A stretch of 64,000 bases of DNA from Sabulicella glaciei (lineage in GTDB: Bacteria > Pseudomonadota > Alphaproteobacteria > Acetobacterales > Acetobacteraceae). The number at the start of each line of letters is the position of its first letter. Within the stretch, counting starts at the first letter, position 1. The notes under the pieces were generated by a model. The model saw only the letters and a list, made by a program, of their open reading frames with translations, was not told the origin of the DNA and did not search any database. Below, piece by piece: positions 1 to 8,817 of this stretch. The position numbers and the translations under genes are program-made. The DNA is taken from contig NZ_JAPFQI010000001.1 in assembly GCF_026183895.1 (NCBI RefSeq), positions 773,510-837,509 on the forward strand, written 5' to 3'.

Positions 1-1008
1 GGCCGCCGCCGTCTCCATCGCCTCGACCATCAGCATCGCCGCGCAGACCCCGGCGAGGTAGTGCACAGGACGGTAGGCATTGCCCGCCTGGTCGCTCATA
101 CGCGAGATGGCACGGACCTGGTTCATGCCAGGCGCATCCTGGCCCCAGACTGCCGCGGTGCGTACAGGGAAGACTACGCCATTCGCCGCGGCACCGGCGG
201 CCTTCATCGCGTTCTCATCCATTCCCCACACATTGCCGAGAAACTGCGCCTGCACGCCCACCGTCTGGCACGCCCGCAGGACGGAAATGTTGGAGCCGGC
301 GGTGTTGCCGAGATAGGCGTAGTTCGCGCCCTGATTCCGCAGCGTGAGGCACTGGGCGGTGTAGTCACCCGGCGTCAGCGCGAACTGGATGGCGGGCAGC
401 ACCTCGAAGCCGAGTTCCTGCGCCAGGGCCTCGCCCGCCGCCTTGGGCGAGTTCGGATAGGGATGGTTGGCGCCCATGTGGACGTATTTCGGCCGCCCTT
501 GCTGGCCGCGCCGCTGCCAGTCGTCGCGTGCCCACATCAGCATGGCGCGCAATGCGTCGCTGTAGGAAGGACCGTAGAAGAAGTTGAACGGTGCGGCCTT
601 GTCGGCGCGTGGGGCACGTCCCGTCGGGTCGGTCAGCGCGGCGGAATAGGAGCCGGAGATGTAGGGAACGCGGTCGCGCGTGTTGAAGGTGATCAGCGCC
701 TCGGTGTCCACCGTGCCCCAGCCCTGAATCGCGACCGGACGCTCACGGCCCATCCAGGACTGGTACTGGCTGATGGCGCGCGGCGCCTGGTAGCCGTAAT
801 CCACCGTCATCACGTTCATCGGACGACCGCCGACGCGGCGATTGGCGTTCACCCAGGCCAGCGCATCCTGCACGCCGCGCCCGTAGGGCACGCCGACATC
901 CGAGGTTGCGCCCGAGTAATCCGCGATATGCCCAACCTGGATGGGCGCCTGCGCCAGCGCGGGGCTCGCCCCCAAGGCCAGCGCGGCCGCGAGAAGGGTC
1001 TTCTTCAT
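1..1008 (-). CDS. ABC transporter substrate-binding protein, branched-chain amino-acid type (partial, C-terminus off window)
   Basis: Periplasmic ligand-binding subunit of a HAAT-type ABC importer. The ATG at 1008 opens a frame that stays open to the window edge, 336 codons. It starts with a classic Sec signal peptide (MKKTLLAAALALGASPALAQ) and continues with IQVGHIADYSGATSDVGVPY, the usual opening of the Peripla_BP_6 fold. Later landmarks include YISGSYSAALTDPTG, FNFFYGPSYSD and GANYAYLGNTAGSN. It follows livM by 24 bp, so it is the last visible gene of the livG-ligase-livH-livM cassette. The ligand is not determinable; an acyl-CoA ligase in the operon suggests an aromatic or fatty carboxylate as readily as an amino acid. 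A livF ATPase may lie just outside the window. Confidence 0.9.
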   Translation of the reverse strand, partial: MKKTLLAAALALGASPALAQAPIQVGHIADYSGATSDVGVPYGRGVQDALAWVNANRRVGGRPMNVMTVDYGYQAPRAISQYQSWMGRERPVAIQGWGTVDTEALITFNTRDRVPYISGSYSAALTDPTGRAPRADKAAPFNFFYGPSYSDALRAMLMWARDDWQRRGQQGRPKYVHMGANHPYPNSPKAAGEALAQELGFEVLPAIQFALTPGDYTAQCLTLRNQGANYAYLGNTAGSNISVLRACQTVGVQAQFLGNVWGMDENAMKAAGAAANGVVFPVRTAAVWGQDAPGMNQVRAISRMSDQAGNAYRPVHYLAGVCAAMLMVEAMETAAA

Positions 1009-1032
1009 GGACGTGTCCTCCGGATTTCTTGC

Positions 1033-2103
1033 TTAGTGTGAGTAGGGGTAAAGCTTCCAATAGGCCTTGATCAACCGCCATCGCCGGGCCAGCCCGTCAG
1101 GCTCGAAGATCAGGAATAGGATGATGGCGGCGCCGATCGCCATCTCGCGCAGGAAGTTCAGCGAGTTGCCGAGGTTCAGCGCCCGGTCCAGCGCACCGCC
1201 CTGCAGCGCCTGCGCCGCGCTCTGCACCGCTTCGGGCATCAGCACCATGAAGGCCGCGCCCATCAGCGAGCCCATGACCGAACCCAACCCACCGATGATG
1301 ACCATGGCGAGGAACTGGATGGAGAAGAGGATGTTGAATGCCTCGACGCTCACGAACAGGATGTAGTGCGCGTAGAGCGCGCCACCGATGCCCGCGTAGA
1401 AGGAGGCGATGCCGAAAGACAGGGTGCGGTAATAGGCGAGGTTGATCCCCATCACCTCCGCCGAAAGATAGTGGTCTCGCACGGCGACCAGGGCACGCCC
1501 GTCCCGCGACCGCATGAGGTTCGCGGCCATCACGTACATGATCACGGCCCAGGCGAGCACGACGTAGAAATACGTCTCCTCGCGGTCGAAGCGGAAGCCG
1601 AAGAGCGAAAAATTCTCGGTCACCTGCCCCGCGACCCCGCCAGAGAACCACCGGGCACGGGCAAAGAAGTCCTCCAGGATGAACTGTGCCGCCAGCGTCG
1701 CGATGGCGAGGTAGAGACCCTTCAGTCGAGCGGCCGGCAGGCCGAAGACGAGGCCGACAAACGCGGTGACAATGCCCGCCAGTGGAATGGCCAGCGCCAC
1801 CGGAACGCCCAGCTTCGCGAAACCGGCCGACGCGAACGCGCCAAAGCCGAAAAAGGCCGCGTGGCCGATGGAGATCTGTCCCGTGAAACCGACCAGGATG
1901 TTGAGGCCCAGCGCCGCGATGCCGAGGAAGCCGATCTGGATCAGCAATGACAGCTCGTATCGCCCGAACACAAGCGGCGCGAGGCAGAGCAGCGCCAACC
2001 CGATCCAGAGCGCGATACGCGAGTTGCGCGTGGGAAAGATTGTCATGTCCGCGGCATAGGAGGTGCGAAAATCGCCGCTCGGAAGCTGGCTGGCCGCCGC
2101 CAT
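1033..2103 (-). CDS. livM: Branched-chain amino-acid-type ABC transporter permease LivM
   Basis: Inner-membrane permease, 356 aa, of the LivM/BPD_transp_2 family. After a soluble N-terminus of about 30 residues come at least eight hydrophobic segments. The family hallmark GFTGQISIGHAAFFGFGAFA is present, and a second conserved block reads FGIASFYAGIGGALYAHY. The start is the ATG three bases after the livH stop, so the two permeases are probably translationally coupled. It should pair with LivH to form the translocation channel driven by LivG and a LivF-type partner. Confidence 0.93.
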   Translation of the reverse strand: MAAASQLPSGDFRTSYAADMTIFPTRNSRIALWIGLALLCLAPLVFGRYELSLLIQIGFLGIAALGLNILVGFTGQISIGHAAFFGFGAFASAGFAKLGVPVALAIPLAGIVTAFVGLVFGLPAARLKGLYLAIATLAAQFILEDFFARARWFSGGVAGQVTENFSLFGFRFDREETYFYVVLAWAVIMYVMAANLMRSRDGRALVAVRDHYLSAEVMGINLAYYRTLSFGIASFYAGIGGALYAHYILFVSVEAFNILFSIQFLAMVIIGGLGSVMGSLMGAAFMVLMPEAVQSAAQALQGGALDRALNLGNSLNFLREMAIGAAIILFLIFEPDGLARRWRLIKAYWKLYPYSH

Positions 2104-2106
2104 GGC

Positions 2107-3000
2107 TCAGACCCGCTCGATATTGCGCGTGCCGAACAGGCCGTATGGCTTGATCAGCAGGATCAGCACCAGCGCATAGAAGGGGGCGATGTTGATCATG
2201 TTGCCCCAGTTCAGCCACTGCGCGTCGAGGTACTGCGCCAGGTTCTCCAGCACGCCGACGATGATTCCGCCGAGCATGGCGCCCACAATGGAATCCAGCC
2301 CGCCGAGGATGACGGCCGGGAAGACCTTGATGCCATAGAACGACAAGCCGGAGGACACGCCGGACACCACGCCGACAACCACACCGGCCACGGCCGAGAC
2401 GACGGCGCTGATCGCCCAGGACATGGCAAAGACTTTGGGCACCGACACGCCAAGCGACTGCGCGACCTGTTGGTCGAAGGCCGTCGCGCGCATGGCGAGC
2501 CCGTGCTTCGAGAAGGTGAAGAACCACCAGAAGCCCAGCATGATGAATACCGAAAGGCCGAGCGAGAGCAGGTAGACGCTTTGTACCTCGAGCCCGAGCA
2601 ACGAGACGCGGTCCGCAGCGAAGATGGGCGGGAATGGCTGGGCGAAGACACCGAACATCCACTTCATCAGCGCCTGGAAGAAGATGGACAACCCCACCGT
2701 CGCCATGATGACGGAGATCACGGGCTCACCGATCAAAGGCCGCAGCACCGTGACTTGCAGCACGATCCCGAAGATCGTCATGAAGGCGAGGCACATGGGA
2801 AAGGCCAGCCAGAAGGGAAGCTGCATGTGCGTGATGAGCCACCAGCAGGCCCAGGCACCGACCAGCAGGAACTCGCCCTGGGCGAAGTTCACAACCTGCG
2901 AGGCCTTGTAGATCAGCACGAAGGACATCGCGACAACGCCATAAAGCGCGCCCACGATCAGGCCGTTGATCAGCAGTTGGAAGAGAAGTGCCCATTCCAT
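2107..3000 (-). CDS. livH: Branched-chain amino-acid-type ABC transporter permease LivH
   Basis: Inner-membrane permease, 297 aa, normal for LivH. The N-terminus LLINGLIVGALYGVVAMSFV and the motif VNFAQGEFLLVGA (NFAxGE signature) are diagnostic. The C-terminal half contains the conserved VVGVVSGVSSGLSFYGIKVF and FPAVILGGLDSIVGAMLGG blocks. It starts just past the stop of the acyl-CoA ligase gene and ends three bases before livM. It forms the heterodimeric membrane channel with LivM. Confidence 0.93.
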   Translation of the reverse strand: MEWALLFQLLINGLIVGALYGVVAMSFVLIYKASQVVNFAQGEFLLVGAWACWWLITHMQLPFWLAFPMCLAFMTIFGIVLQVTVLRPLIGEPVISVIMATVGLSIFFQALMKWMFGVFAQPFPPIFAADRVSLLGLEVQSVYLLSLGLSVFIMLGFWWFFTFSKHGLAMRATAFDQQVAQSLGVSVPKVFAMSWAISAVVSAVAGVVVGVVSGVSSGLSFYGIKVFPAVILGGLDSIVGAMLGGIIVGVLENLAQYLDAQWLNWGNMINIAPFYALVLILLIKPYGLFGTRNIERV

Positions 3001-3002
3001 GT

Positions 3003-4886
3003 TCAGGCCGCCTTGGCTGGCGCGGCGTCGCCGCGTTGTACCGTCAGGGTGGTGCGAATGCGGCTGCGGCTTCCGTCCTGGAAGGTGATGGTGGTGTCCA
3101 CCGGGATCTCCCCCTGCCCGCCATAGATGGCTGCGATGATGTCGCCATACTTCTGATTGATGACACCGCGCCGCACCTTGCGCGTGCGCGTCAGCTCCTC
3201 GTCATCCGCGTCGAGCTCCTTGTAGAGCAGCACGAAGTCGCGGATGCGCTGCGCTTCCGGCAGGGTCGCGTTCACCTTCGCGACCTCCTCGGCGATCAGC
3301 GTTTGCACCTGCTGTCGCGCCGAAAGGTCCGTGTAGGTGGTGAAGGCGATACGGTTCCGCTCAGCCCATTTGCTGACGATAGGGAAGCGGATGCAGATCA
3401 TCGCCGCGAGGTGAGGTCGTCCGTCCCCCAGCACCACCGCTTCCGCCACATAGGGCGAGAACTTGAGCTTGTTCTCGATGTACTGCGGCGAGAAGCGCGT
3501 GCCAGTGCTGGTCGTGGCGATGTCCTTGATTCGGTCGATCACGACGAGCCGGCCCTTGGCATCGAAATACCCGGCGTCGCCGGTATGCAGCCAGCCATCA
3601 CGCAGGTCCGGCGTTTCGGCCACGCCGAAATAGCCGGTGAACATGTGCGGATGCCGCGTGACGATCTCGCCGACCCCGTTGGCGTCCGGGTCATTCACGC
3701 GGAGTTCGATCTGCTCGTTGAACGGGGTGCCCACGGTCTCGAAATCTGCTCGGCCCGGCGCCTGCAACGTATAGGCGCCCAGCGTCTCGGTCTGCCCATA
3801 GAGCTGGCGCAACGGCACGCCGAGCGCGAGAAAGAAGCGAAACGTATCGGGGCCGAGCGCGGCGCCACCCGTGGCGGCGGAGCGTAGGTTGGTGAAGCCC
3901 AGCCGGTCGCGCAGGGCACGGAAAAGGATGCCATCCGCGACGGCCGACCGCCCTCCTTTCTCCAAGGCCTGGAGCCCGAGATTCATGCCGAGATCGAACA
4001 TTCGGCGCTTCAACGGGCTTGCGTCCATCACGCGCGCGCGCACCTCCGCCGCCAGCGCTTCCCAGGTGCGCGGCGCGAAAAGGACGAAGGTGGGGCCGAT
4101 TTCGCGGAAATCGGCCATGGTGGTCTCCGGCTCCTCCACGAAGTTGACCTTCATGCGGGAGATGAGGTTCCAGCCGACCGCATAGATCTGCTCCATGATC
4201 CAGGGCAGCGGCAGCACCGAAACATACTCGTCCTGGGGGCCTTTGGGGTCAGCGGCGAGGTAGGCTTCACAATGGCGTATCAGTGCGCTCGAGGTGAGTT
4301 GCGCCAGCTTGGGCCGCGCAGTCGTGCCCGAGGTAGTGCAGAGAATGGCAACATCCTCACCACGTGTCGCCTGCACCAGCGCGGCATACTCGCGCTCTGG
4401 CCGTTCCGCCCCGCGGCGCAACAGCTCCTCGGCACTGACGAGGCGCGGATCCTCCAGCTTGCGCATCCCGCGTGGGTCGGTGAAGACAATGTGCCGCAGG
4501 CCCGGCAGGCGGTCGCCGATGCTGAGCAGCTTGTCCACCTGCTCTTCATCCTCAGCGAAAACCACGGAGGCGCCGGTGAAGGCCAGGAGGAACTCAACCT
4601 CCTCCTCCATGGAATCGCGGTAGATGCCGATGGTGCGGCATCCCAGCGCGTGCGCTGCCACCTCGCCCATCACCCAGTCCGGTCGGTTGTCGCCGATCAG
4701 CCCGACCGCGTCGCCGCCGCGGATGCCGAGTGATGCCAGCCCCAAGGCGAAGCCGCGGACGCGCGCCTGGTAATCGGCCCAGGTGAAGGAGCGCCAGATG
4801 CCCAGGTGCTTCTCGCGCAGTGCGATCTCGTTCGCATGGCGAGCGGCATTGCGGGCGAGGAGGCGCGGAAGCGTGTCATCGGTCAT
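3003..4886 (-). CDS. AMP-binding acyl-CoA synthetase embedded in the liv-type ABC operon
   Basis: ANL-superfamily ligase, 627 aa, expected to activate a carboxylate to its CoA thioester via an acyl-adenylate. It has the P-loop-like LCTTSGTTARPKLAQL, the A5-type block LRQLYGQTETLG, the RDGWLHTGDAGYFD motif and DRIKDIATTSTGTRFSPQYI, matching the long-chain (FadD/FAA1-like) branch. The start chosen is the ATG at 4886, giving MTDDTLPRLLARNAARH, because it makes an ATGA overlap with the livG stop; an open frame upstream is not protein-like. Its position between livG and livH suggests that the transported ligand is activated on entry. That is inference; the substrate is unknown. Confidence 0.9.
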   Translation of the reverse strand: MTDDTLPRLLARNAARHANEIALREKHLGIWRSFTWADYQARVRGFALGLASLGIRGGDAVGLIGDNRPDWVMGEVAAHALGCRTIGIYRDSMEEEVEFLLAFTGASVVFAEDEEQVDKLLSIGDRLPGLRHIVFTDPRGMRKLEDPRLVSAEELLRRGAERPEREYAALVQATRGEDVAILCTTSGTTARPKLAQLTSSALIRHCEAYLAADPKGPQDEYVSVLPLPWIMEQIYAVGWNLISRMKVNFVEEPETTMADFREIGPTFVLFAPRTWEALAAEVRARVMDASPLKRRMFDLGMNLGLQALEKGGRSAVADGILFRALRDRLGFTNLRSAATGGAALGPDTFRFFLALGVPLRQLYGQTETLGAYTLQAPGRADFETVGTPFNEQIELRVNDPDANGVGEIVTRHPHMFTGYFGVAETPDLRDGWLHTGDAGYFDAKGRLVVIDRIKDIATTSTGTRFSPQYIENKLKFSPYVAEAVVLGDGRPHLAAMICIRFPIVSKWAERNRIAFTTYTDLSARQQVQTLIAEEVAKVNATLPEAQRIRDFVLLYKELDADDEELTRTRKVRRGVINQKYGDIIAAIYGGQGEIPVDTTITFQDGSRSRIRTTLTVQRGDAAPAKAA

Positions 4887-5686
4887 CCCGCGGTCTCCGG
4901 CTCCGGAGTCTCCTCCACCTCGCCCAGATAGGCCCGGCGGACATGCGAGTCTGCCATCACCTCCTCCGGCAGGCCTTCCGCGATCCTGCGTCCGAAATCC
5001 AGCACCATGACGCGGTGGGAGATATCCATGACCACCCCCATGTCGTGCTCGATCATCAGCACGGTCATGCCCCATTCCTGGTTCAGGTCGAGAATGAAGC
5101 GGGCCATGTCCTCCTTCTCCTCGAGGTTCATGCCCGCCATCGGCTCGTCCAGCAGGATCAGCTTGGGGCGCAACGCGACGGCGCGCGCCAGTTCCACCCG
5201 CTTGCGGAGCCCGTAGGAAAGCGTCCCGGCGGGGGCCTTCCGGACATGCTGAATCTCGAGGAAGTCGATGATCTCCTCGACCTCCCGCCGGTGCGCCAAC
5301 TCCTCCTGCCGCGCGCCGCCGAGCCAGTGGACCATGCCTCGGATGAAGCCGGACTTCATCAGGTGATGACGCCCGACCATGATGTTGTCGAGCACGGTCA
5401 TGTGACCGAACAGGGCGAGGTTCTGGAAGGTCCTGCCTAGCCCCAAGGCCGCGCGGCGGCTGGTCGGCAGGCGGGTGATGTCCCTCCCCTCGAACAGAAT
5501 GCGCCCCTCGGTCGGCCGGTAGCGGCCCGAGACGCAGTTCACCATGGAGGTCTTGCCGGCGCCGTTCGGGCCGATGATGGAAAACACCTCGCCCGCCTGG
5601 ATGGCAAAGGACACGTCGGTGAGCGCGCGAACGCCACCGAATCGGAGCGACACGCGGTCCGCCTCCAGGATCGTGCTTCCCGGCAT
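4883..5686 (-). CDS. livG: Branched-chain amino-acid-type ABC transporter ATP-binding protein LivG
   Basis: Cytoplasmic ABC ATPase, 267 aa. It has Walker A GPNGAGKTS, a Q-loop near FQNLALFGHMTVLDN, the signature LSYGLRKRVELARA, Walker B LILLDEPMAGM and switch His in IEHDMGVVMDIS, followed by the C-terminal extension typical of LivG (ADSHVRRAYLGEVEE). The start at 5686 (MPGSTILEADRV) fits the family length; the longer open frame upstream is non-coding in composition. It is the first gene of the leftward cassette and its stop overlaps the ligase start as ATGA. Confidence 0.93.
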   Translation of the reverse strand: MPGSTILEADRVSLRFGGVRALTDVSFAIQAGEVFSIIGPNGAGKTSMVNCVSGRYRPTEGRILFEGRDITRLPTSRRAALGLGRTFQNLALFGHMTVLDNIMVGRHHLMKSGFIRGMVHWLGGARQEELAHRREVEEIIDFLEIQHVRKAPAGTLSYGLRKRVELARAVALRPKLILLDEPMAGMNLEEKEDMARFILDLNQEWGMTVLMIEHDMGVVMDISHRVMVLDFGRRIAEGLPEEVMADSHVRRAYLGEVEETPEPETAG

Positions 5687-5711
5687 TCTTCCTCCCTGTA
5701 TGGGCGGAAGG

Positions 5712-6479
5712 CTAGTCGGGAGGGTGGCCGGTCCGCAAGCGCATTGCATCGGCGCGCATTTGCGCTGCGAGCGGGGGGTCATCCGTCGCGATCGCGTCCA
5801 GGGCAAGCTCCGGCGACAGGGCGTGGCGCAAGGTGGGGGCGTGGTTCGCGCCCCAGACCGAAAGCCGCAGACCGACCCCATGAACCGCCCGCGCCAGATC
5901 GACATCCACGGCCTCGACCGGCAGGCCAAGCTCGGTGGCGCCGACGGCGCGGCAGGCGGCAATCAGGTCCTCGGCACGGCTGGCGCGGCGCCGCCTCCCA
6001 TCCACCAGCAGGACGTACTGTGCGAACCCGCCCAATTCAGCCAACTCGGCGAGGGTCGCGGGCTCGAAGGACATCACCACCGTGGCCGCCCGCTCGCCCA
6101 CGGCATGGGCGGCCGCGCGCGCCAGCCCTGGATAGGGCGCGCCGGTCGTGTCGCTCTTGATCTCCAACCGCAGGATTTTCCTGCCTGCCGCGATTGCCTG
6201 CGCCGCCTCGCGCAGATGGGGAATGGCCTCGCCGCCCGTCCCCTTCACCCGAAGACGCTGGAGCGCCGCCCAGTCGAGTGCGGAAACAGGCCCGGAGCCA
6301 TCCGTCATCCGGTCCAACGTAGCGTCGTGCATGACGACCGGCTCACCATCGCGCGACATGTGGATGTCGATCTCCACCTGCTCGGCCTCGAAGGCACGGG
6401 CAGCGCGAATGGCGGAGAGGCTGTTCTCCGGCCAGAGGAAGGCGCCGCCACGATGGCTGGCGAGTTCGGGAGTAGGCAT
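5712..6479 (-). CDS. Glycerophosphodiester phosphodiesterase
   Basis: GDPD-family TIM-barrel enzyme, 255 aa, hydrolysing glycerophosphodiesters to an alcohol and glycerol-3-phosphate. The N-terminal catalytic signature SHRGGAFLWPENSLSAI (HR and EN) and the metal-binding block EIDIHMSRDGEPVVMHDATL (ExD...H) are intact, as are LRLEIK and the late LSVWGAN block. There is no signal peptide, so it is probably cytoplasmic. The ATG at 6479 is preferred; the longer upstream frame overlaps the neighbouring glycosyltransferase remnant. It ends 25 bp before livG, in the same orientation. Confidence 0.9.
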   Translation of the reverse strand: MPTPELASHRGGAFLWPENSLSAIRAARAFEAEQVEIDIHMSRDGEPVVMHDATLDRMTDGSGPVSALDWAALQRLRVKGTGGEAIPHLREAAQAIAAGRKILRLEIKSDTTGAPYPGLARAAAHAVGERAATVVMSFEPATLAELAELGGFAQYVLLVDGRRRRASRAEDLIAACRAVGATELGLPVEAVDVDLARAVHGVGLRLSVWGANHAPTLRHALSPELALDAIATDDPPLAAQMRADAMRLRTGHPPD

Positions 6480-6511
6480 GATCGGCGTGTCGCGCCGCCC
6501 AACCGGCCCCG

Positions 6512-7741
6512 TCAAGCCTCCGCCAGTGCGCGTCGCAGGGCGGCGGCAAGGTTCCGGCCGAAGCGTGCGGCATCCATGAGCGGGGACGCCGCCATCCGTG
6601 TCTGCAGCCCGGCCCGCAGCCCCGCGAGGACATTCAGGTCCCCTGCCTTGGACAGGGCGAGGCGGACATAGGCATCGCAGTCCCAGGCGGCCCAATCCTG
6701 CAGGCCAAGAATGGTCAGATGCGACAAGGCATGGCGTCCGGCGAAATGGGTGCCCGCCAGAGTGATGACCGGAACGCCCATCCACAGGGACTCGCAGACG
6801 GTCAGCCCGCCCGAATAGGGAAATGCGTCAAGGCTCACATCCACCTCGCCGTATGCGGCGAGGAGGCGGTCGGGGGGAGGGGTCCGTGAAGCTCCAACCG
6901 GTCGGTCGGGATGTCATCCTCAGCACAAGGCGGCGAAAGTCGTCGCGCGTCGGTGCATCGCCCAACGCGTGGGTCCGCAGCACGAGGCGCGCCCTCGGCA
7001 ATGACCGAAGGATCTGCCCCCAGGCCCGCCGAGCGCGGCGCGTCACCTTCTGAAGGTTGTTGAAGCATCCGAAGGTGACGTACCCGCGCGTCAGGGCCGG
7101 CAGGGTCGTGATGGGGGGCGCGCGTAGGGGGGCGGCGTGTAGCACACATAGCCGTCGGGCAGGCGAAGCAGCTGTTCGGTGTAGTGGGGCTCAAATCCCG
7201 CAGGGGTCTCCCGTGCGTCGGTGAGCATCCAGGCCACGCCCGGCACACCTGTCGTAGCCGACTGCGCGCCCACCCACTTCACCGCGACCGGCGCAGGACG
7301 GTGCCGCAAGCAGGAGACCCGGCCGCCCTCACCGTGCCCTCCCATCTCGAGTAGGAGGTCGAGGTCGCGCGCACGGAGCCATTCTGCGAGATCATGGTCC
7401 GTCAGTCCGGCCGGCACATCACGCCATTCCGCCGCAAGGGCACGGAAGCGCCGATCGAGCGGATCCTCGAAGCCGCGTTGGGAGCAGACAATCAGGTCGA
7501 ACCCCTCCTCCGGTAGCCGCTCGAGGCCAGCCAGGGTGAGCCAACCGACTGGGTGTCGCCCCAGCCCGGGGGACAGGATGCTCATGCGGGTGCGCCCCTC
7601 GGTTTCTCGGGACCGGTGCCGTCGGGCACCAGCGGTGGCAAACCTTCGATGCAGGGATCGGGCATGACCCGCCAGGATCGCCGCATCCCCCTCACCTTCC
7701 GCGTATGGCTCGATTGTCGCGAGGAGTTGAAGATCCTGCAT
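6512..7741 (-). pseudogene. Family-41 (O-GlcNAc transferase/SPINDLY-like) glycosyltransferase, multiply frameshifted
   Basis: Reading leftward, successive frames encode one continuous GT41-like protein of about 410 aa. The pieces are RMSILSPGLGRHPVGW, then LDLLLEMGGHGEGG and LRLPDGYVCYTPPP (frame 1); GYVTFGCFNNLQKVT (frame 2); EDDIPTDRLELHGPLPP (frame 3); and DVSLDAFPYSGGLTVCESLW with MGVPVITLAG (frame 4). The shifts fall near 7110-7130, 6930 and 6875. The first and last coincide with runs of C/G (six or more). The gene is either dead or has base-calling errors; conservation of every block favours recent damage or error. It sits directly after a sugar-aminotransferase remnant with the same kind of damage. 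Confidence 0.75.
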
Positions 7742-8738
7742 GTCCCCTTCGGGCAAGGGGACCACGCAGGTCGAACCGACCCATCCTTTCCGAAGCCCGG
7801 CTGGAGCCGGCAGCCCATTCCTGCCAGCGCTTCGGCCATCCGCGCCGCTGTGGACGCAAGGGCAGCGCGGCGATGCGGCCATTCGTCCAGTGCAGCAAGG
7901 GCGACGGCGGCATGATACTCGCTGAGCTTCGCATTTAGCCCTGAAACCTCTGCAGTCCGGGACCCGAAGAAGCCGAAATTCGCCGTGCGCTTGATGCGAC
8001 GAGCGAGATCGGGATCGGTGGTGGCGACGAACCCCCCTCCCCAGCCCCCACGGCCTTGGTCGCATGCAGGCTCACCACGGCGGGGCTACAACCGGCGGAG
8101 AGTCCATCGAAAGCGGCAGCAGCATCGACCACGACGGGGATACCCGTTTGCTGCGTGAAAGCGTCCCAAGGGCCAGGATCGACCGGCAATCCGAATGGCG
8201 CCACGACCAGCACGGCGGCCACGGAGATTTCCTCCTGGCTCGCACGGGCGGCACGGATCGCGTCGCGCACCTGCCCGGGTTCCAGCGCCCATCGCTCCTC
8301 ACCGACGTCGAGGAAGGCGGGCTGGAGGCCGGCGACGATCGCGGCGTGGGCACTCGCCACAAAACTCCAGGAGGGCATCAGGCACAGGCCTCGCCGGGCC
8401 TCGAGAGGGCGATCCTCCAGCACTGCGCGCAAGGCGCAGACCAATCCATCGGTGGCGGAGGAGACGGACACGACATGGCCGCTGCAATGCACGGCGAGCC
8501 GCACTTCTAGCTCCGCGTTCAAGGGGCCCCAATTCGCGTAGACCCGCGCGGCGTCGATTCGGCGCAGATAGGGCAGCAGCGCATCGACGTGCGGCAGCAG
8601 CGGGCGCGCCACCGGAATGGGTGGGAGCGCGCCCTCGACCGTCAGGAGGGACGGCGCCACCCGGCTGCAGGAGAGCGCCGGCCGTGGCAGCAAGGTTGGC
8701 CGGATTCCCGGCTCCAGAATGGACGAGGCGCTCACCAT
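7742..8738 (-). pseudogene. DegT/DnrJ/EryC1/StrS-type aminotransferase, frameshifted
   Basis: PLP-dependent sugar-aminotransferase-like protein. The intact N-terminal part (ATG 8738) contains VSVSSATDGLVCALRAVL, an LMPSWSFVASAHAA cofactor-pocket block, IPVVVDAAAAFDG (PLP-binding Asp) and LHATKAVGAGEGG with the Schiff-base Lys. Immediately after this a frame change in a C-run near 8031-8045 is needed to continue into FVATTDPDLARRIKRTANFG, then ALAALDEWPHRRAALAST. A second shift near 7790 is needed to reach WVGSTCVVPLPEGD. The catalytic half is conserved, so the damage is recent or a sequence error. The boundary with the downstream glycosyltransferase is approximate. Confidence 0.72.
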
Positions 8739-8817
8739 CAGCGTGCTTCCCGGATTTCGCTTCCGGGAAGATGCCTGCGCGGCCCATAAGGCCGGGTTAA
8801 CGCCGCCAGGTCAGATG

